This document shows positions 7,388 to 14,263 of a stretch of 14,263 nt of DNA, one piece after another (positions within the stretch are counted from its first letter, which is position 1; every line of letters starts with the position of its first letter). Both the position numbers and the translations under genes were made by a program. This DNA is from Pyrinomonadaceae bacterium (GTDB lineage: Bacteria; Acidobacteriota; Blastocatellia; Pyrinomonadales; Pyrinomonadaceae). The notes below the pieces were generated by a model, which worked only from the letters and a program-made list of their open reading frames with translations, was not told the origin of the DNA and made no database searches. The stretch lies in contig JACDAW010000260.1 of assembly GCA_013695245.1 (NCBI GenBank), forward strand, positions 1-14,263. The letters run 5' to 3'.

Positions 7388-8743
7388 ATGAAGAACAAAG
7401 CGCGCAATCGTTTTATCGTCTGGCTCACACTTCTGCTGTCGCTGCCGATCTACGCGGCCGCGCAGGATGCGGCGCGCCCTGCTCCTCCGCCCGTAGTTTC
7501 CGATCCTTCTTCAACCGTCAGGCGAACAGTTTATACGCCTGCCACACCGTCGGCCGAAGATGTCACGCCGCTGCCATACGGCGGCTTACTTACCGGCCGC
7601 GAAGGCATACTCGTTGAAAGTGAAGACGGTCGCACGCAGCTTGAGCAAGCTTCGAGTGTCAATTTCAATCCGGCTTCGACGATTAAGTTGGCGACCGCGC
7701 TCGCCGCGCTTCGCACCTTCGGCCCTCATCATCGCTTTAACACGGTGCTATGGACGAACGGACAATTTGACGCGGCGACGGCTACGGTACAAGGCGATCT
7801 GATCGTCTCCGGGCGCGATCCTTCGTTTAATTACGAGCGCGCCGTGATGCTCGCCGCCGAGTTGAACAAATTAGGAATTCGCACTGTGAGCGGAGATTTA
7901 ATTGTCGCTCCCGGATTCACGATGAACTACAGCCCTTCGGCGCTGCGTTCCGGCGAATCGCTCTACGATGCTATGGACGTGACGCGCCGCCCGGCCGCCG
8001 CCGCGCGCGGCTGGAACGAGTACCAACGTGTTACGGCGAACGATCAACTTCCAGCGTCGCCGAGCGTCGCCGTGATGGGCGCGGTCTATGTCACTTCCGT
8101 TCCTGCTGGCGCGCGTCAATTGTTGTTGCAGCGTTCGAGCACGCTCGTTGATGTGTTGAAAGTTCTTGAGTGCTATTCAAACAATTTCATGGCCGAGCGT
8201 TTAGGCGATCAGCTTGGCGGCCCGCAAGGGTTGAAGCGTTTTCTGACGAGCACCATCGGCGTCAATCCGGCAGAAGTTAATCTTGCTTCGGCGAGCGGGC
8301 TTGGAGTTAATCGCGTCACACCGCGCGCGATGATGAAAATCTGGCGCGCGCTCGTCGCCGAACTCAGCAAATATAATCTTGCTCCTTCCGACATCTTGCC
8401 GGTCGCGGGCGTTGATCCCGGCACGCTGCAAAAGCGTTACAGCTCGCTGCCTTCTCGCGGCAGCGTAATCGGAAAAACCGGCACGCTCGGCCGCACCGAT
8501 GGCGGCGCAAGCGCGCTTGTCGGGCAGATGCGCACGCGAAGCGGCGAAACGCTTTACTTCGTGATCTTCAACCAGCGCGGCAATGTTGCGCGTTTCCGCC
8601 AGATGCAAGATGAGCTTGTCTCCAGACTACAAAGCGAGCGCGGCGGCCCCGCGCCCTTCGTCTATACCGCTCGCTCGCTTGCCCTACGACTCAACAACAC
8701 CGAATCTAAAACAGCCGGTTCAGAAGAGTACGAGCCAAACTAA
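7388..8743 (+). CDS. dacB: D-alanyl-D-alanine carboxypeptidase/endopeptidase, PBP4 (DacB, peptidase S13) family
   Basis: This periplasmic penicillin-binding protein trims or cleaves peptide cross-links in peptidoglycan. From the ATG at 7388 it has 451 residues, with a signal peptide at about 8-25 (RFIVWLTLLLSLPIYAAAQ) and a Pro-rich linker. The three active-site motifs are present in order: SxxK as STIK (S97-K100), SxN as SNN (264-266), and KTG (363-365) in GKTGTLGRTDGG. SxxK and SxN are about 167 residues apart, compared with about 244 in E. coli DacB, so the inserted accessory domains are shorter. The start was chosen because GGAG (7374-7377) precedes it and the signal peptide begins right after; an ATG at 7349 would add 13 residues without a ribosome binding site. 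The C-terminal tail after about residue 425 is polar and low in complexity. Confidence 0.92.
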   Translation: MKNKARNRFIVWLTLLLSLPIYAAAQDAARPAPPPVVSDPSSTVRRTVYTPATPSAEDVTPLPYGGLLTGREGILVESEDGRTQLEQASSVNFNPASTIKLATALAALRTFGPHHRFNTVLWTNGQFDAATATVQGDLIVSGRDPSFNYERAVMLAAELNKLGIRTVSGDLIVAPGFTMNYSPSALRSGESLYDAMDVTRRPAAAARGWNEYQRVTANDQLPASPSVAVMGAVYVTSVPAGARQLLLQRSSTLVDVLKVLECYSNNFMAERLGDQLGGPQGLKRFLTSTIGVNPAEVNLASASGLGVNRVTPRAMMKIWRALVAELSKYNLAPSDILPVAGVDPGTLQKRYSSLPSRGSVIGKTGTLGRTDGGASALVGQMRTRSGETLYFVIFNQRGNVARFRQMQDELVSRLQSERGGPAPFVYTARSLALRLNNTESKTAGSEEYEPN

Positions 8744-8746
8744 TTG

Positions 8747-8840
8747 AAGGCAAAAGTTAAAAGTAAAAAGGCAAAAGTGAAGAGGAAAGACGCGCTCTTT
8801 TGTTTTTAATTGTTGCCTTTTACCTTTTTAATTTTAACTT
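8747..8840. repeat. AT-rich imperfect palindrome with 21-base internal direct repeat
   Basis: Just after the dacB-like stop, bases 8754-8777 pair with 8817-8840 with only two mismatches in 24, giving a long stem around a 39-base centre. Within the left arm the 11-mer AAGGCAAAAGT occurs twice (8747-8757 and 8768-8778), exactly 21 bases apart. Nothing here looks coding. It could act as an mRNA 3' end structure, or be a remnant of a small dispersed palindromic element. Confidence 0.6.
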
Positions 8841-8849
8841 CTAAAAATT

Positions 8850-8883
8850 TGCGCCCCGGTGGCCTGAGTGTCGCCGGGGCGCA
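8850..8883 (+). terminator. GC-rich hairpin downstream of the dacB-like gene, probable terminator
   Basis: GCGCCCCGG (8851-8859) pairs perfectly with CCGGGGCGC (8874-8882), with an extra T-A pair outside and a 14-base loop. On the plus strand the tail is only ATTTACGTT, so it is a poor classical terminator. On the minus strand it is followed by AAATTTTTAG. Its position about 110 bases after the dacB-like stop, with the next gene 630 bases away, fits a transcript end. Confidence 0.5.
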
Positions 8884-8887
8884 TTTA

Positions 8888-8932
8888 CGTTCCCGCCGCG
8901 CGCAGCGTGCGGCACCGCAACGCGAGGGAACG
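8888..8932. other. Nested hairpin, structured intergenic element
   Basis: An outer stem CGTTCCC/GGGAACG (8888-8894 with 8926-8932) encloses a second stem of six pairs with one G-T (8896-8901 with 8907-8912, loop GCAGC). It begins five bases after the GC-rich terminator-like hairpin. Two strong hairpins in a row suggest a structured RNA 3' end or a dispersed palindromic repeat. Confidence 0.45.
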
Positions 8933-9402
8933 ATCCCAGTGAGCAAGCGAAAATAAGATTGCGCCTGTCTAGTCTTTGCTTTCTTGCAAGTGTAACGGAT
9001 CGCTCATACCTTCGCCACACTCACTCTTACCTCGTAGCAAACCCTACACCACCCTCTCTTAACGCATATCCAAACAAGGCGAAGTGCTTCTTTGGTCGGT
9101 GGTTGTGGCGTGTGGAAGAAGGATGGGCGCGAAACGAAAGAGTCGCGCTCGCGTCGGATTTGTTTCAGACGGTAACAGAGCTATGTAATCAAAGTGTGTG
9201 TAGAAGGTAGCTTTAAGAAGCCGTGCATCATCTATTATGAAGTTTCTAAACTTATGGCGATCAGTTCCAAACGATACGGTAGATGCTCATCAATGACCTT
9301 TAATCTGCTTTAGCGATGTGAAACGCCTTTCTCTTTCCCGTTGCGGAAAGTAACAACCGAACGGTCACAAGCATTAGTTTTTTAATCAAATGTCAATAAT
9401 TA
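8933..9402. other. Gene-free region upstream of the pilin operon
   Basis: No supported gene was found. An 83-codon frame on the plus strand (8959-9210) starts with TTG, has no ribosome binding site and has an unconvincing composition. A small hairpin CTTTCC/GGAAAG (9333-9350, loop CGTTGC) and AT-rich DNA towards 9380-9403 are the only visible structures. Activator sites for the sigma-54 promoter would be expected in this region, but none could be identified by eye. Confidence 0.45.
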
Positions 9403-9418
9403 CAAAGCTAAAACTGTA

Positions 9419-9434
9419 TGGCACTGCCTTTGCT
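9419..9434 (+). promoter_or_regulatory. Sigma-54 (RpoN) promoter of the minor pilin operon
   Basis: TGGCACTGCCTTTGCT matches the sigma-54 consensus TGGCACG-N4-TTGCW at every specified position except one (T in place of G at position 7). The invariant GG (9420-9421) and GC (9432-9433) are separated by ten bases, as required. Transcription would begin near 9445, giving a leader of about 68 bases before the start at 9513. Pilin genes in Pseudomonas, Geobacter and Myxococcus are known to use sigma-54 with the PilR activator, so the context fits well. The same bases lie in the loop and 3' arm of a hairpin (9403-9438, CAAAGC/GCTTTG). Confidence 0.72.
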
Positions 9435-9512
9435 TTGGCTAGGACGGGTGAAGAATTTCGCCGCTAAGCTCATTTTAATTGTTCTGAAACAAGATTATGT
9501 GTGGAGATGAAG

Positions 9513-10478
9513 ATGAATACGCGAGAAGCTGAAACTGCAATGATGAAGCGAGTAAGTGAGCGGCGCGAGCATGGCTTTGGCATTTTAGAAGTGATCATCA
9601 CGGTTGCGATCATTTCTATTGTCTCGACGTTTGCCGTTCTTGGCATCGCCAGAGCGCGCAACTCAATTCGCCTTCAAACCTCAGCGCGACAGTTTGCAGG
9701 TTACGTGGAGAAGGCGCGGATTGATTCGATCCGGCGTCATACTGTGCCCTCTTCGGCGCGGGTGGAGTTTATAAGCAACAATACTTACGCTGTGACAATG
9801 GACTTCAACGGCACTGGAACTCCGACGACGCGCAACTTCACACTTGAACTCGGTGTTGAAATTAGCGCGGCAGACGGCAGCGCGATTCCAGTAAGTGATC
9901 TGCCATATGTTGACTTTGATTGGCGCGGGCGCACCACCGAATGCTTGATGACCTTCAGAATGCAGAATAGCAACGGCGCGGCGTCAACGGTTTCCGTCGC
10001 CGGTTCGGGCGATGTAACGATTAACAGCACGGTTGGCGCGACCCTACCCAATGTTCCATACACCGCTGTGAGCAATACGAACGGCGTCGCGTCGGGGGCG
10101 ACGATATTAGGCAACGATGCAGCTCCTATAGTTGAGCCTTGCGGCAGTTCCTCTTCCACTTCCACCACGATTCCATCCAGCCCGCCAACGGCCGCTTGCG
10201 GCGGAATCACTCCTAATGTGGCATCAATTACTATTAAAAAGAATGGGGGTAACACAGGCAGCTTCGTTATCACCGTGACCACCGCAGAAACCATCACCGC
10301 ATGGCAATCGGATGGACGAAGTAACCTGCAATTCCTGCCATCAGCAGCGCAAAGCGCAGCGGCTAATACTTCAAAAACTTTTACCGTCAAATCTCTAAAC
10401 AGCACGAGAGGAACGTTTCCTGTTCGATTCAGTACGTCCTGTGCCTCGATCACCGTGTACGTAAAGGTAGTCAATTAA
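9513..10478 (+). CDS. fimT: GspH/FimT-type minor pilin with a C-terminal Ig-like extension
   Basis: This is a prepilin-like protein of the type IV pilus or type II secretion class. From the ATG at 9513 (GGAG at 9503-9506, six bases upstream) it has 321 residues. The prepilin peptidase site is EHG|FGILEVIITVAI: cleavage after G21, mature residue 1 is F22, and Glu5 is E26. A hydrophobic alpha1 helix follows, and the pilin head runs to about residue 205 with the GspH-like FDWRGR segment near 135-140. A Ser/Thr/Pro linker (211-227) leads to a beta-rich domain at about 232-321 (TPNVASITIKKNGGNTGSFVITVTT), which resembles BACON/Ig-like modules. Typical FimT/GspH proteins are about 160-200 residues, so the last 100 are extra. 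Starts at GTG 9501 or ATG 9507 are possible but lack the ribosome binding site. The next gene begins one base after the stop. Confidence 0.85.
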   Translation: MNTREAETAMMKRVSERREHGFGILEVIITVAIISIVSTFAVLGIARARNSIRLQTSARQFAGYVEKARIDSIRRHTVPSSARVEFISNNTYAVTMDFNGTGTPTTRNFTLELGVEISAADGSAIPVSDLPYVDFDWRGRTTECLMTFRMQNSNGAASTVSVAGSGDVTINSTVGATLPNVPYTAVSNTNGVASGATILGNDAAPIVEPCGSSSSTSTTIPSSPPTAACGGITPNVASITIKKNGGNTGSFVITVTTAETITAWQSDGRSNLQFLPSAAQSAAANTSKTFTVKSLNSTRGTFPVRFSTSCASITVYVKVVN

Positions 10479-10479
10479 G

Positions 10480-10935
10480 ATGAAGCAAAACAGTAGAAGA
10501 CTGCCGATGGGCAGTGAGCGAGATGCCGGTCAAGCAAAAGTCGCAGGAACGAAGAACGAACTGGGCTTTACTTTGGTCGAAACCGCTATTGCGCTCGTCC
10601 TAATGATGATCATTGGTCTCAGCGTCGCATCGCTTTTCAGTTACGCGATTAACTATAACTCCGGCGCGGCTGATCGCGCCATTGCCCAAGCCGTCGCGCA
10701 ACAGCGCATGGAGCAACTCCGCAAAACTCGCTTCAGCGATGTCGTCTCAGCAACCGATCCGGCCTTTGTAAGCGCAGGGCGCACGTACATGGTTGAAACG
10801 ACTGTCGGGGGGAGCGCGACGCTAAAGATGATCACCGTTAGAGTGACGCCGCAAGCCGCGACCGCAGCGTGGGCGCGCAATCCCGTCATCCTCATCACGC
10901 AGCGCGCTGATAATGATGCAGGAACATATTATTAG
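10480..10935 (+). CDS. pilV: PilV-like minor pilin
   Basis: This 151-residue prepilin-like protein has a 29-residue charged leader and the cleavage site ELG|FTLVETAIALVLMMIIGLSVASL, with mature F1 at residue 30 and Glu5 at E34. The length, the long leader and the pattern after the helix (DRAIAQAVAQQRMEQLRKTRFSDV) match the PilV/PulI-like group, which assembles with PilW and PilX into the priming complex at the pilus tip. The gene begins one base after the fimT-like stop (TAAGATG), so it is co-transcribed and probably translationally coupled. An AAGG at 10464-10467 is a distant ribosome binding site candidate. No extra domain is present, unlike its two enlarged neighbours. Confidence 0.85.
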   Translation: MKQNSRRLPMGSERDAGQAKVAGTKNELGFTLVETAIALVLMMIIGLSVASLFSYAINYNSGAADRAIAQAVAQQRMEQLRKTRFSDVVSATDPAFVSAGRTYMVETTVGGSATLKMITVRVTPQAATAAWARNPVILITQRADNDAGTYY

Positions 10936-10984
10936 CAATCGGCACGCCCTAATAATAAGCGAGACTTTCAGGGAAGCAACCCGG

Positions 10985-11680
10985 ATGCGACAACACACGA
11001 CTAGACAGACACGAAAAAAAAGTTCTTCGGCGGCAGGCTTTTCGCTAATCGAATTGATGATCGCTATGTCGATCACGCTCGTGGTCTTGGTGGCGGCAAG
11101 CGCGTTGCTGGCAGGTTCGTTCAACATACGCGGACGGGAAGATCAGAGAACCGCCGCGCTCGCTGACGCGCAACGCGCGCTCAACACCATGTCGCGCGAG
11201 ATCGCCAACTCTGGTTTCGGATTGACAGGCAACGGGATCGTAACGACGGATTCGACCACAAGCGCCATCCGCTTTCGCGCTAACCTCAATGCACTGGATA
11301 AACAAATCACGAGCAACTCCGTAGCCGATCCCAACGAAGATGTCAGGTACTCATTGTATTCCGACGCGACCAATAGTTACATCATGCGCTTGGACGTAAA
11401 CACCGGAGCGCAAACGACGGTGCTCGCCAACCGCGTCGATTCGCTGCGCTTTTACTACTTCGCCGATAAGGTTAATTACACGAATGGCACTTGCGCTATC
11501 ACCCTGCCGTCCGGCGTTGCGGAAGTGACCGATAAAAGAAACGCCAAGTACATCGTGATCGTCGTGTGTGTGGAGTTGCAACAACAGGGCGCTCCGGGTT
11601 CTCCCGGATACCAGCCGCCCTCGCGCGTGCAACTCGTTTCCGACATCACACTGCGCAACGCCGATCTGTACAACTACTGA
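10985..11680 (+). CDS. pilW: PilW-like minor pilin
   Basis: The protein has 231 residues from the ATG at 10985. The prepilin site is AAG|FSLIELMIAMSITLVVLVAASALL, with mature F1 at residue 19 and Glu5 at E23. The following ALADAQRALNTMSREIANSGFGL is typical of PilW/PulJ-type pilins, and a disulfide-prone, beta-rich head follows (DSLRFYYFADK; IVIVVCVELQQQG). The start at 10985 has AGGGA ten bases upstream and gives a short charged leader. An in-frame ATG at 10913 would overlap pilV by 23 bases and add 24 residues with no ribosome binding site. The gene belongs to the same operon, 49 bases after pilV. Confidence 0.85.
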   Translation: MRQHTTRQTRKKSSSAAGFSLIELMIAMSITLVVLVAASALLAGSFNIRGREDQRTAALADAQRALNTMSREIANSGFGLTGNGIVTTDSTTSAIRFRANLNALDKQITSNSVADPNEDVRYSLYSDATNSYIMRLDVNTGAQTTVLANRVDSLRFYYFADKVNYTNGTCAITLPSGVAEVTDKRNAKYIVIVVCVELQQQGAPGSPGYQPPSRVQLVSDITLRNADLYNY

Positions 11681-11723
11681 GTCGGTTCAATCTACACGTT
11701 ATTAGTTTGGTGAGGTTATCGGG

Positions 11724-13493
11724 ATGCAAATTATTTCAAGAGTTTCCAAAACGAAGCCGGGAGACGCGGATCGGCGCGCGGGCGAACGCGGCGCGGCTCT
11801 CATCACGATGCTTCTCGTCTCCGTGTTGCTGTTGGCGGCGGGCGGCGCGTTGATCATGACAACTGCGATGTCGGCGACCAACGCCATTGACGCGACCGCC
11901 GAATCGCAAGCCTACTACGCGGCAGAGGCAGGTATGCAGGCGACACTCGCCGTGCTGCGCGGGAATGTTGCGCCGAACCCTTTGTTCGATACGTCGTCCG
12001 CAAGCGCGGACGCGAACAAGATCAGCTTCCGCAAGGCTGTCAATACACCGAACTTGTCCAGATGGCTCACCTATAGCACCAGCACCACTTATTCGAGCCG
12101 CGTGCTCCTCAATGGTAACGCTAGTACCTACTCGCCTATTTCAGGCTCGGCCTACAGCGTTACCGTGAGCGATCCTGATAACACGAGCACGGTGGCCTTT
12201 TCCGTGTCAGGAATCTTTCCTACTTCAACCAGCAGCCCGCAAACGTCAATAATCGTTGGAACAACCAATTCCACTATGGTCACGATTACTTACACGGCTC
12301 CGGCAGCAACCACACTCACTTCGAGCGGTGATAGGCCTTTCGGAAGTTTTCAGCTCGCGGTGCATAATCAGTTTACCGCTACTTCAACTTCGCTCGACAT
12401 CCCTTTCAAACTGACCATCAGCCAAACAGCCCCGTATCCCGCGACGACGGCGTCTCCGCAAACGCTCGTCATAGATTGCAGGCTCGTTGGCGTTTTCAGC
12501 GCAACTAATAGTACGTTGAATATTGTCTTTCCGACGCTTGCAAACAATTTCAACGGCGTTACCTATTCCCGAACCTTCACTCAGTTGCCGATAGCTCTTA
12601 GCGGCACGACGACGATCACGCCGATTACCGTTACCGCCCCTGAACCGAGTCGTTTGAAGGTGCAAGTCATCGGCTACGGGCCGCGCGGCGCAAGAAAATA
12701 CATGCAGATGCTGATCAGCAGGTTCGGTCTCGACTACACGGCGCGGGCGGCGATTACCCTGCGCGGTTCAGACGGCACCTGCTCCCCAATGACCTTTGAT
12801 GTTGGAAATAGCAGCTCATATACATATACAGGTAACGACAATGCCGGTGGAGCTAATCTTCCCGCTTTCGCCGTAACAAATACGTGCGATTACACAACGG
12901 CCGCGCCAACAACTACAAACGCTTCTCAAGTCACTGGCAACCCACCGCTTGATCAAGCATCGCTTTCGAGTTTGTCGTCGTTTCTTCAATCAGCGGATAG
13001 CGCGCGCGCCGCCGTCGCCGCGCTCCGGGAACTTGCGAAGAACCAACGCTACCCTGATAGCTGCACAGGAACGGTGGAAGCGTGTGACCGCTACTTTCCG
13101 GCAGGAACAACCCCGGACACCTTCGGTGCGAACACGGGCGATCCGTCGAATGGATTGATCACCTTCGTTGACGGCAACGCTGCGCTCCCGCCGGGCGGCG
13201 GCGCAGGACTTCTCGTCGTAACTGGCACTCTCGACATGCGCGGCAACGCAGATTTCAAAGGCTTGATACTCGTGCTCGGCACGGGCGAACTGCTCCGCGA
13301 CGGTGGCGGCAACGGCACAACTCTCGGCTCGATAGTCGTGGCTAAATTCGGCGCCACCGGAGATTTCCTCGCCTCATCATTCAACTCGAACGGCGGCGGC
13401 ACGGCCGACGTGAAATACGATTCAAAATGGGTTGAGAGAGCGCTTAGCACGACCGCTCCCCGCGTGATGGGCGTCAGCGAAAGCGAGAACTAA
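11724..13493 (+). CDS. PilX-like pilus assembly protein, unusually long
   Basis: This 589-residue protein opens with RGAALITMLLVSVLLLAAGGALIMTT (22-47), the PilX N-terminal type helix, followed by the diagnostic SQAYYAAEAGMQATL (61-75). There is no canonical prepilin Glu5, as often in PilX/PulK relatives. PilX proteins are usually around 200 residues. Here residues 80-165 and 309-395 (SRLKVQVIGYGPRGARKYMQML) look like a pilus-type beta region interrupted by a Ser/Thr-rich insert at about 168-305. The C-terminal GLLVVTGTLDMRGNADFKGLILVLG (495-519) is a recurring segment in large bacterial PilX-like proteins. GAGG (11712-11715), eight bases before the ATG, supports the start. It is the last gene of the operon; no clear terminator follows. 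Confidence 0.82.
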   Translation: MQIISRVSKTKPGDADRRAGERGAALITMLLVSVLLLAAGGALIMTTAMSATNAIDATAESQAYYAAEAGMQATLAVLRGNVAPNPLFDTSSASADANKISFRKAVNTPNLSRWLTYSTSTTYSSRVLLNGNASTYSPISGSAYSVTVSDPDNTSTVAFSVSGIFPTSTSSPQTSIIVGTTNSTMVTITYTAPAATTLTSSGDRPFGSFQLAVHNQFTATSTSLDIPFKLTISQTAPYPATTASPQTLVIDCRLVGVFSATNSTLNIVFPTLANNFNGVTYSRTFTQLPIALSGTTTITPITVTAPEPSRLKVQVIGYGPRGARKYMQMLISRFGLDYTARAAITLRGSDGTCSPMTFDVGNSSSYTYTGNDNAGGANLPAFAVTNTCDYTTAAPTTTNASQVTGNPPLDQASLSSLSSFLQSADSARAAVAALRELAKNQRYPDSCTGTVEACDRYFPAGTTPDTFGANTGDPSNGLITFVDGNAALPPGGGAGLLVVTGTLDMRGNADFKGLILVLGTGELLRDGGGNGTTLGSIVVAKFGATGDFLASSFNSNGGGTADVKYDSKWVERALSTTAPRVMGVSESEN

Positions 13494-13739
13494 GCATCAA
13501 ACTATTCCCTAAGTAGTCGCTCGAAGCGGACTTATGTAAAGCACCCAGAGGCGTTATGATAGCTTGTTACAGCGTTCTGCTTTTTAGAGCGCAAAATAAA
13601 ATCACGCCTAATGACTGTAAGGAGCAACCATAAGGATTGCCCACAAATGTTGAGGTCGTTCAGGATTTTCGGGTAGAGGAGTTGCTATCTGCCCACGCAG
13701 TTTTGTTATGCGTTCTTTAAACCGTGCGGAGGCTTGAGA
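13494..13739. other. Intergenic region between pilX-like and TPR genes
   Basis: No gene was found. A seven-base stem with one wobble pair (GCGTTCT/AGAGCGC, 13572-13592, loop GCTTTTT) is followed by an A-rich rather than T-rich tail, so it is not a standard terminator for the pilin operon. The DNA is more AT-rich than the operon upstream, and no convincing promoter was identified for the TPR gene. Confidence 0.4.
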
Positions 13740-14263
13740 ATGGGATTGTTAGATAAATTTAGATCGCGTGACCAGAACGAGTCAGCTTATTCTGCACAAC
13801 TTAATACTCAAACGGCTGAAGACTACTGCAATGCAGGTGTCGCCTTAGCTGAACAAGGTAATTATAAAGAAGCGTTAGTGAAATTCAAGCAAGCGATCCG
13901 CAAACGTTCTGATTACGCCGAAGCGCATTACAATACGGGCGTGACATACGACAACTTAGGACGCTTCGCCGAATCCGTAAAGTGCTATAAGCAAGCGATC
14001 CTGATTGCGCCTGAGTATGTCGAAGCATATAACAATCTGGGAACAGCATATAGCAAATTAAATCGTGGCGTAGAAGCGATTAAAGCCTATCTTCAAGCGA
14101 TTCGCTTGAACCCCAAATTTGTTGAAGCGCACAACAATCTAGGAATGGTCTACTACAGTTGGGGCAGTTATAACGATGCTTTGAAAGCTTGCAGAAGAGC
14201 TTTACAATTAGCTCCTGACTACGCCTACGCTCATTACTCTTTAGGACTAATATATATCGATCT
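13740..14263 (+). CDS. Tetratricopeptide repeat protein (3' end cut by window)
   Basis: The gene starts at the ATG at 13740 with a strong GGAGG (13728-13732) seven bases upstream, and runs off the right edge with 174 residues visible. After a polar N-terminus without a signal peptide, TPR units of exactly 34 residues begin near residues 26, 60, 94 and 128, with a fifth starting at 162. The repeats are closely matched (AEAHYNTG, VEAYNNLG, VEAHNNLG), suggesting recent internal duplication. TPR arrays mediate protein-protein contacts; the partner is unknown. It is 246 bases downstream of the pilX-like gene on the same strand, so it could be a pilus accessory protein such as a PilF-like assembly factor, but PilF is normally a lipoprotein and no lipobox is seen. 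Codon use is richer in A/T (TTA, GAA, TAT, AAT) than in the operon upstream. Confidence 0.85.
   Translation, partial: MGLLDKFRSRDQNESAYSAQLNTQTAEDYCNAGVALAEQGNYKEALVKFKQAIRKRSDYAEAHYNTGVTYDNLGRFAESVKCYKQAILIAPEYVEAYNNLGTAYSKLNRGVEAIKAYLQAIRLNPKFVEAHNNLGMVYYSWGSYNDALKACRRALQLAPDYAYAHYSLGLIYID

Noticed and set aside
8747..8778. Direct repeats after the dacB-like gene as a CRISPR array.
   Set aside because: Only two 11-base copies 21 bases apart, with no spacer structure and no cas genes in the window.
8959..9210. 83-codon plus-strand frame in the gene-free region.
   Set aside because: TTG start, no ribosome binding site, no recognisable motif and codon use unlike the neighbours.
9305..9445. 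Possible cyclic-di-GMP-I (GEMM) riboswitch before the pilin operon, prompted by CAAAGCTA and TATGGC.
   Set aside because: The required upstream GGGCAAACC, tetraloop hairpin and GACGCAAAGC core are absent, and the TGGC sequence is better explained as the -24 element of a sigma-54 promoter.
9785..10474. Long open frame of 229 codons on the minus strand opposite the fimT-like gene.
   Set aside because: It is antisense to a gene with a clear prepilin signal, and its translation has no recognisable features; GC-rich codon bias commonly opens such shadow frames.
13572..13592. Hairpin after the pilX-like gene as a Rho-independent terminator.
   Set aside because: The stem has only seven pairs with a wobble, and an A-rich rather than T-rich tail follows on the plus strand.

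Overview
The window looks like chromosomal DNA of a Gram-negative, moderately GC-rich bacterium. It encodes a type IV pilus minor-pilin operon, a periplasmic PBP4-type peptidase and a membrane-anchored lytic transglycosylase. The gene style (TPR plus retropepsin fusion, outsized PilX-like protein, GCG/CGC-rich codon use broken by very AT-rich intergenic islands) suggests Acidobacteriota, perhaps Blastocatellia. That assignment is inference and cannot be settled from the sequence alone.

Layout. From base 1 to 7129 every supported gene lies on the minus strand. In transcription order they are: an Ogg2-type 8-oxoguanine DNA glycosylase (7129-6467); a secreted TPR protein with two retropepsin-like aspartic protease domains (6321-4702); a PIN-domain VapC-like protein overlapping it by ATGA (4705-4214); a 75-residue possible antitoxin with its own candidate promoter (4087-3860); an unrecognised 262-residue protein (3788-3000); a lytic transglycosylase (2953-2303); an MFS exporter overlapping it by GTGA (2306-939); and an amidohydrolase that runs off the left edge (906-1). 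Two four-base stop/start overlaps and several short gaps indicate at least two co-transcribed blocks.

The strand switches at 7130-7387. On the plus strand there is a PBP4/DacB-like D,D-carboxypeptidase (7388-8743), then a 769-base gene-free stretch with a large imperfect AT-rich palindrome, two GC-rich hairpins and, near its end, a near-consensus sigma-54 promoter (9419-9434). This leads into four prepilin-like genes in a row: fimT/gspH-like (9513-10478), pilV-like (10480-10935), pilW-like (10985-11680) and a very long pilX-like gene (11724-13493). A TPR protein of visibly different base composition starts at 13740 and is cut by the right edge.

The most interesting part is the pilin block. 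It appears to be sigma-54 driven, and two of its four proteins (FimT-like and PilX-like) carry large extra beta-rich regions that ordinary minor pilins lack, while no PilY1-type tip adhesin is seen here. A reasonable hypothesis is that these enlarged minor pilins form an adhesive or specialised pilus tip. The second point of interest is the tandem retropepsin protein, which could fold as a pepsin-like two-lobed protease from a single chain and is translationally coupled to a PIN-domain gene.
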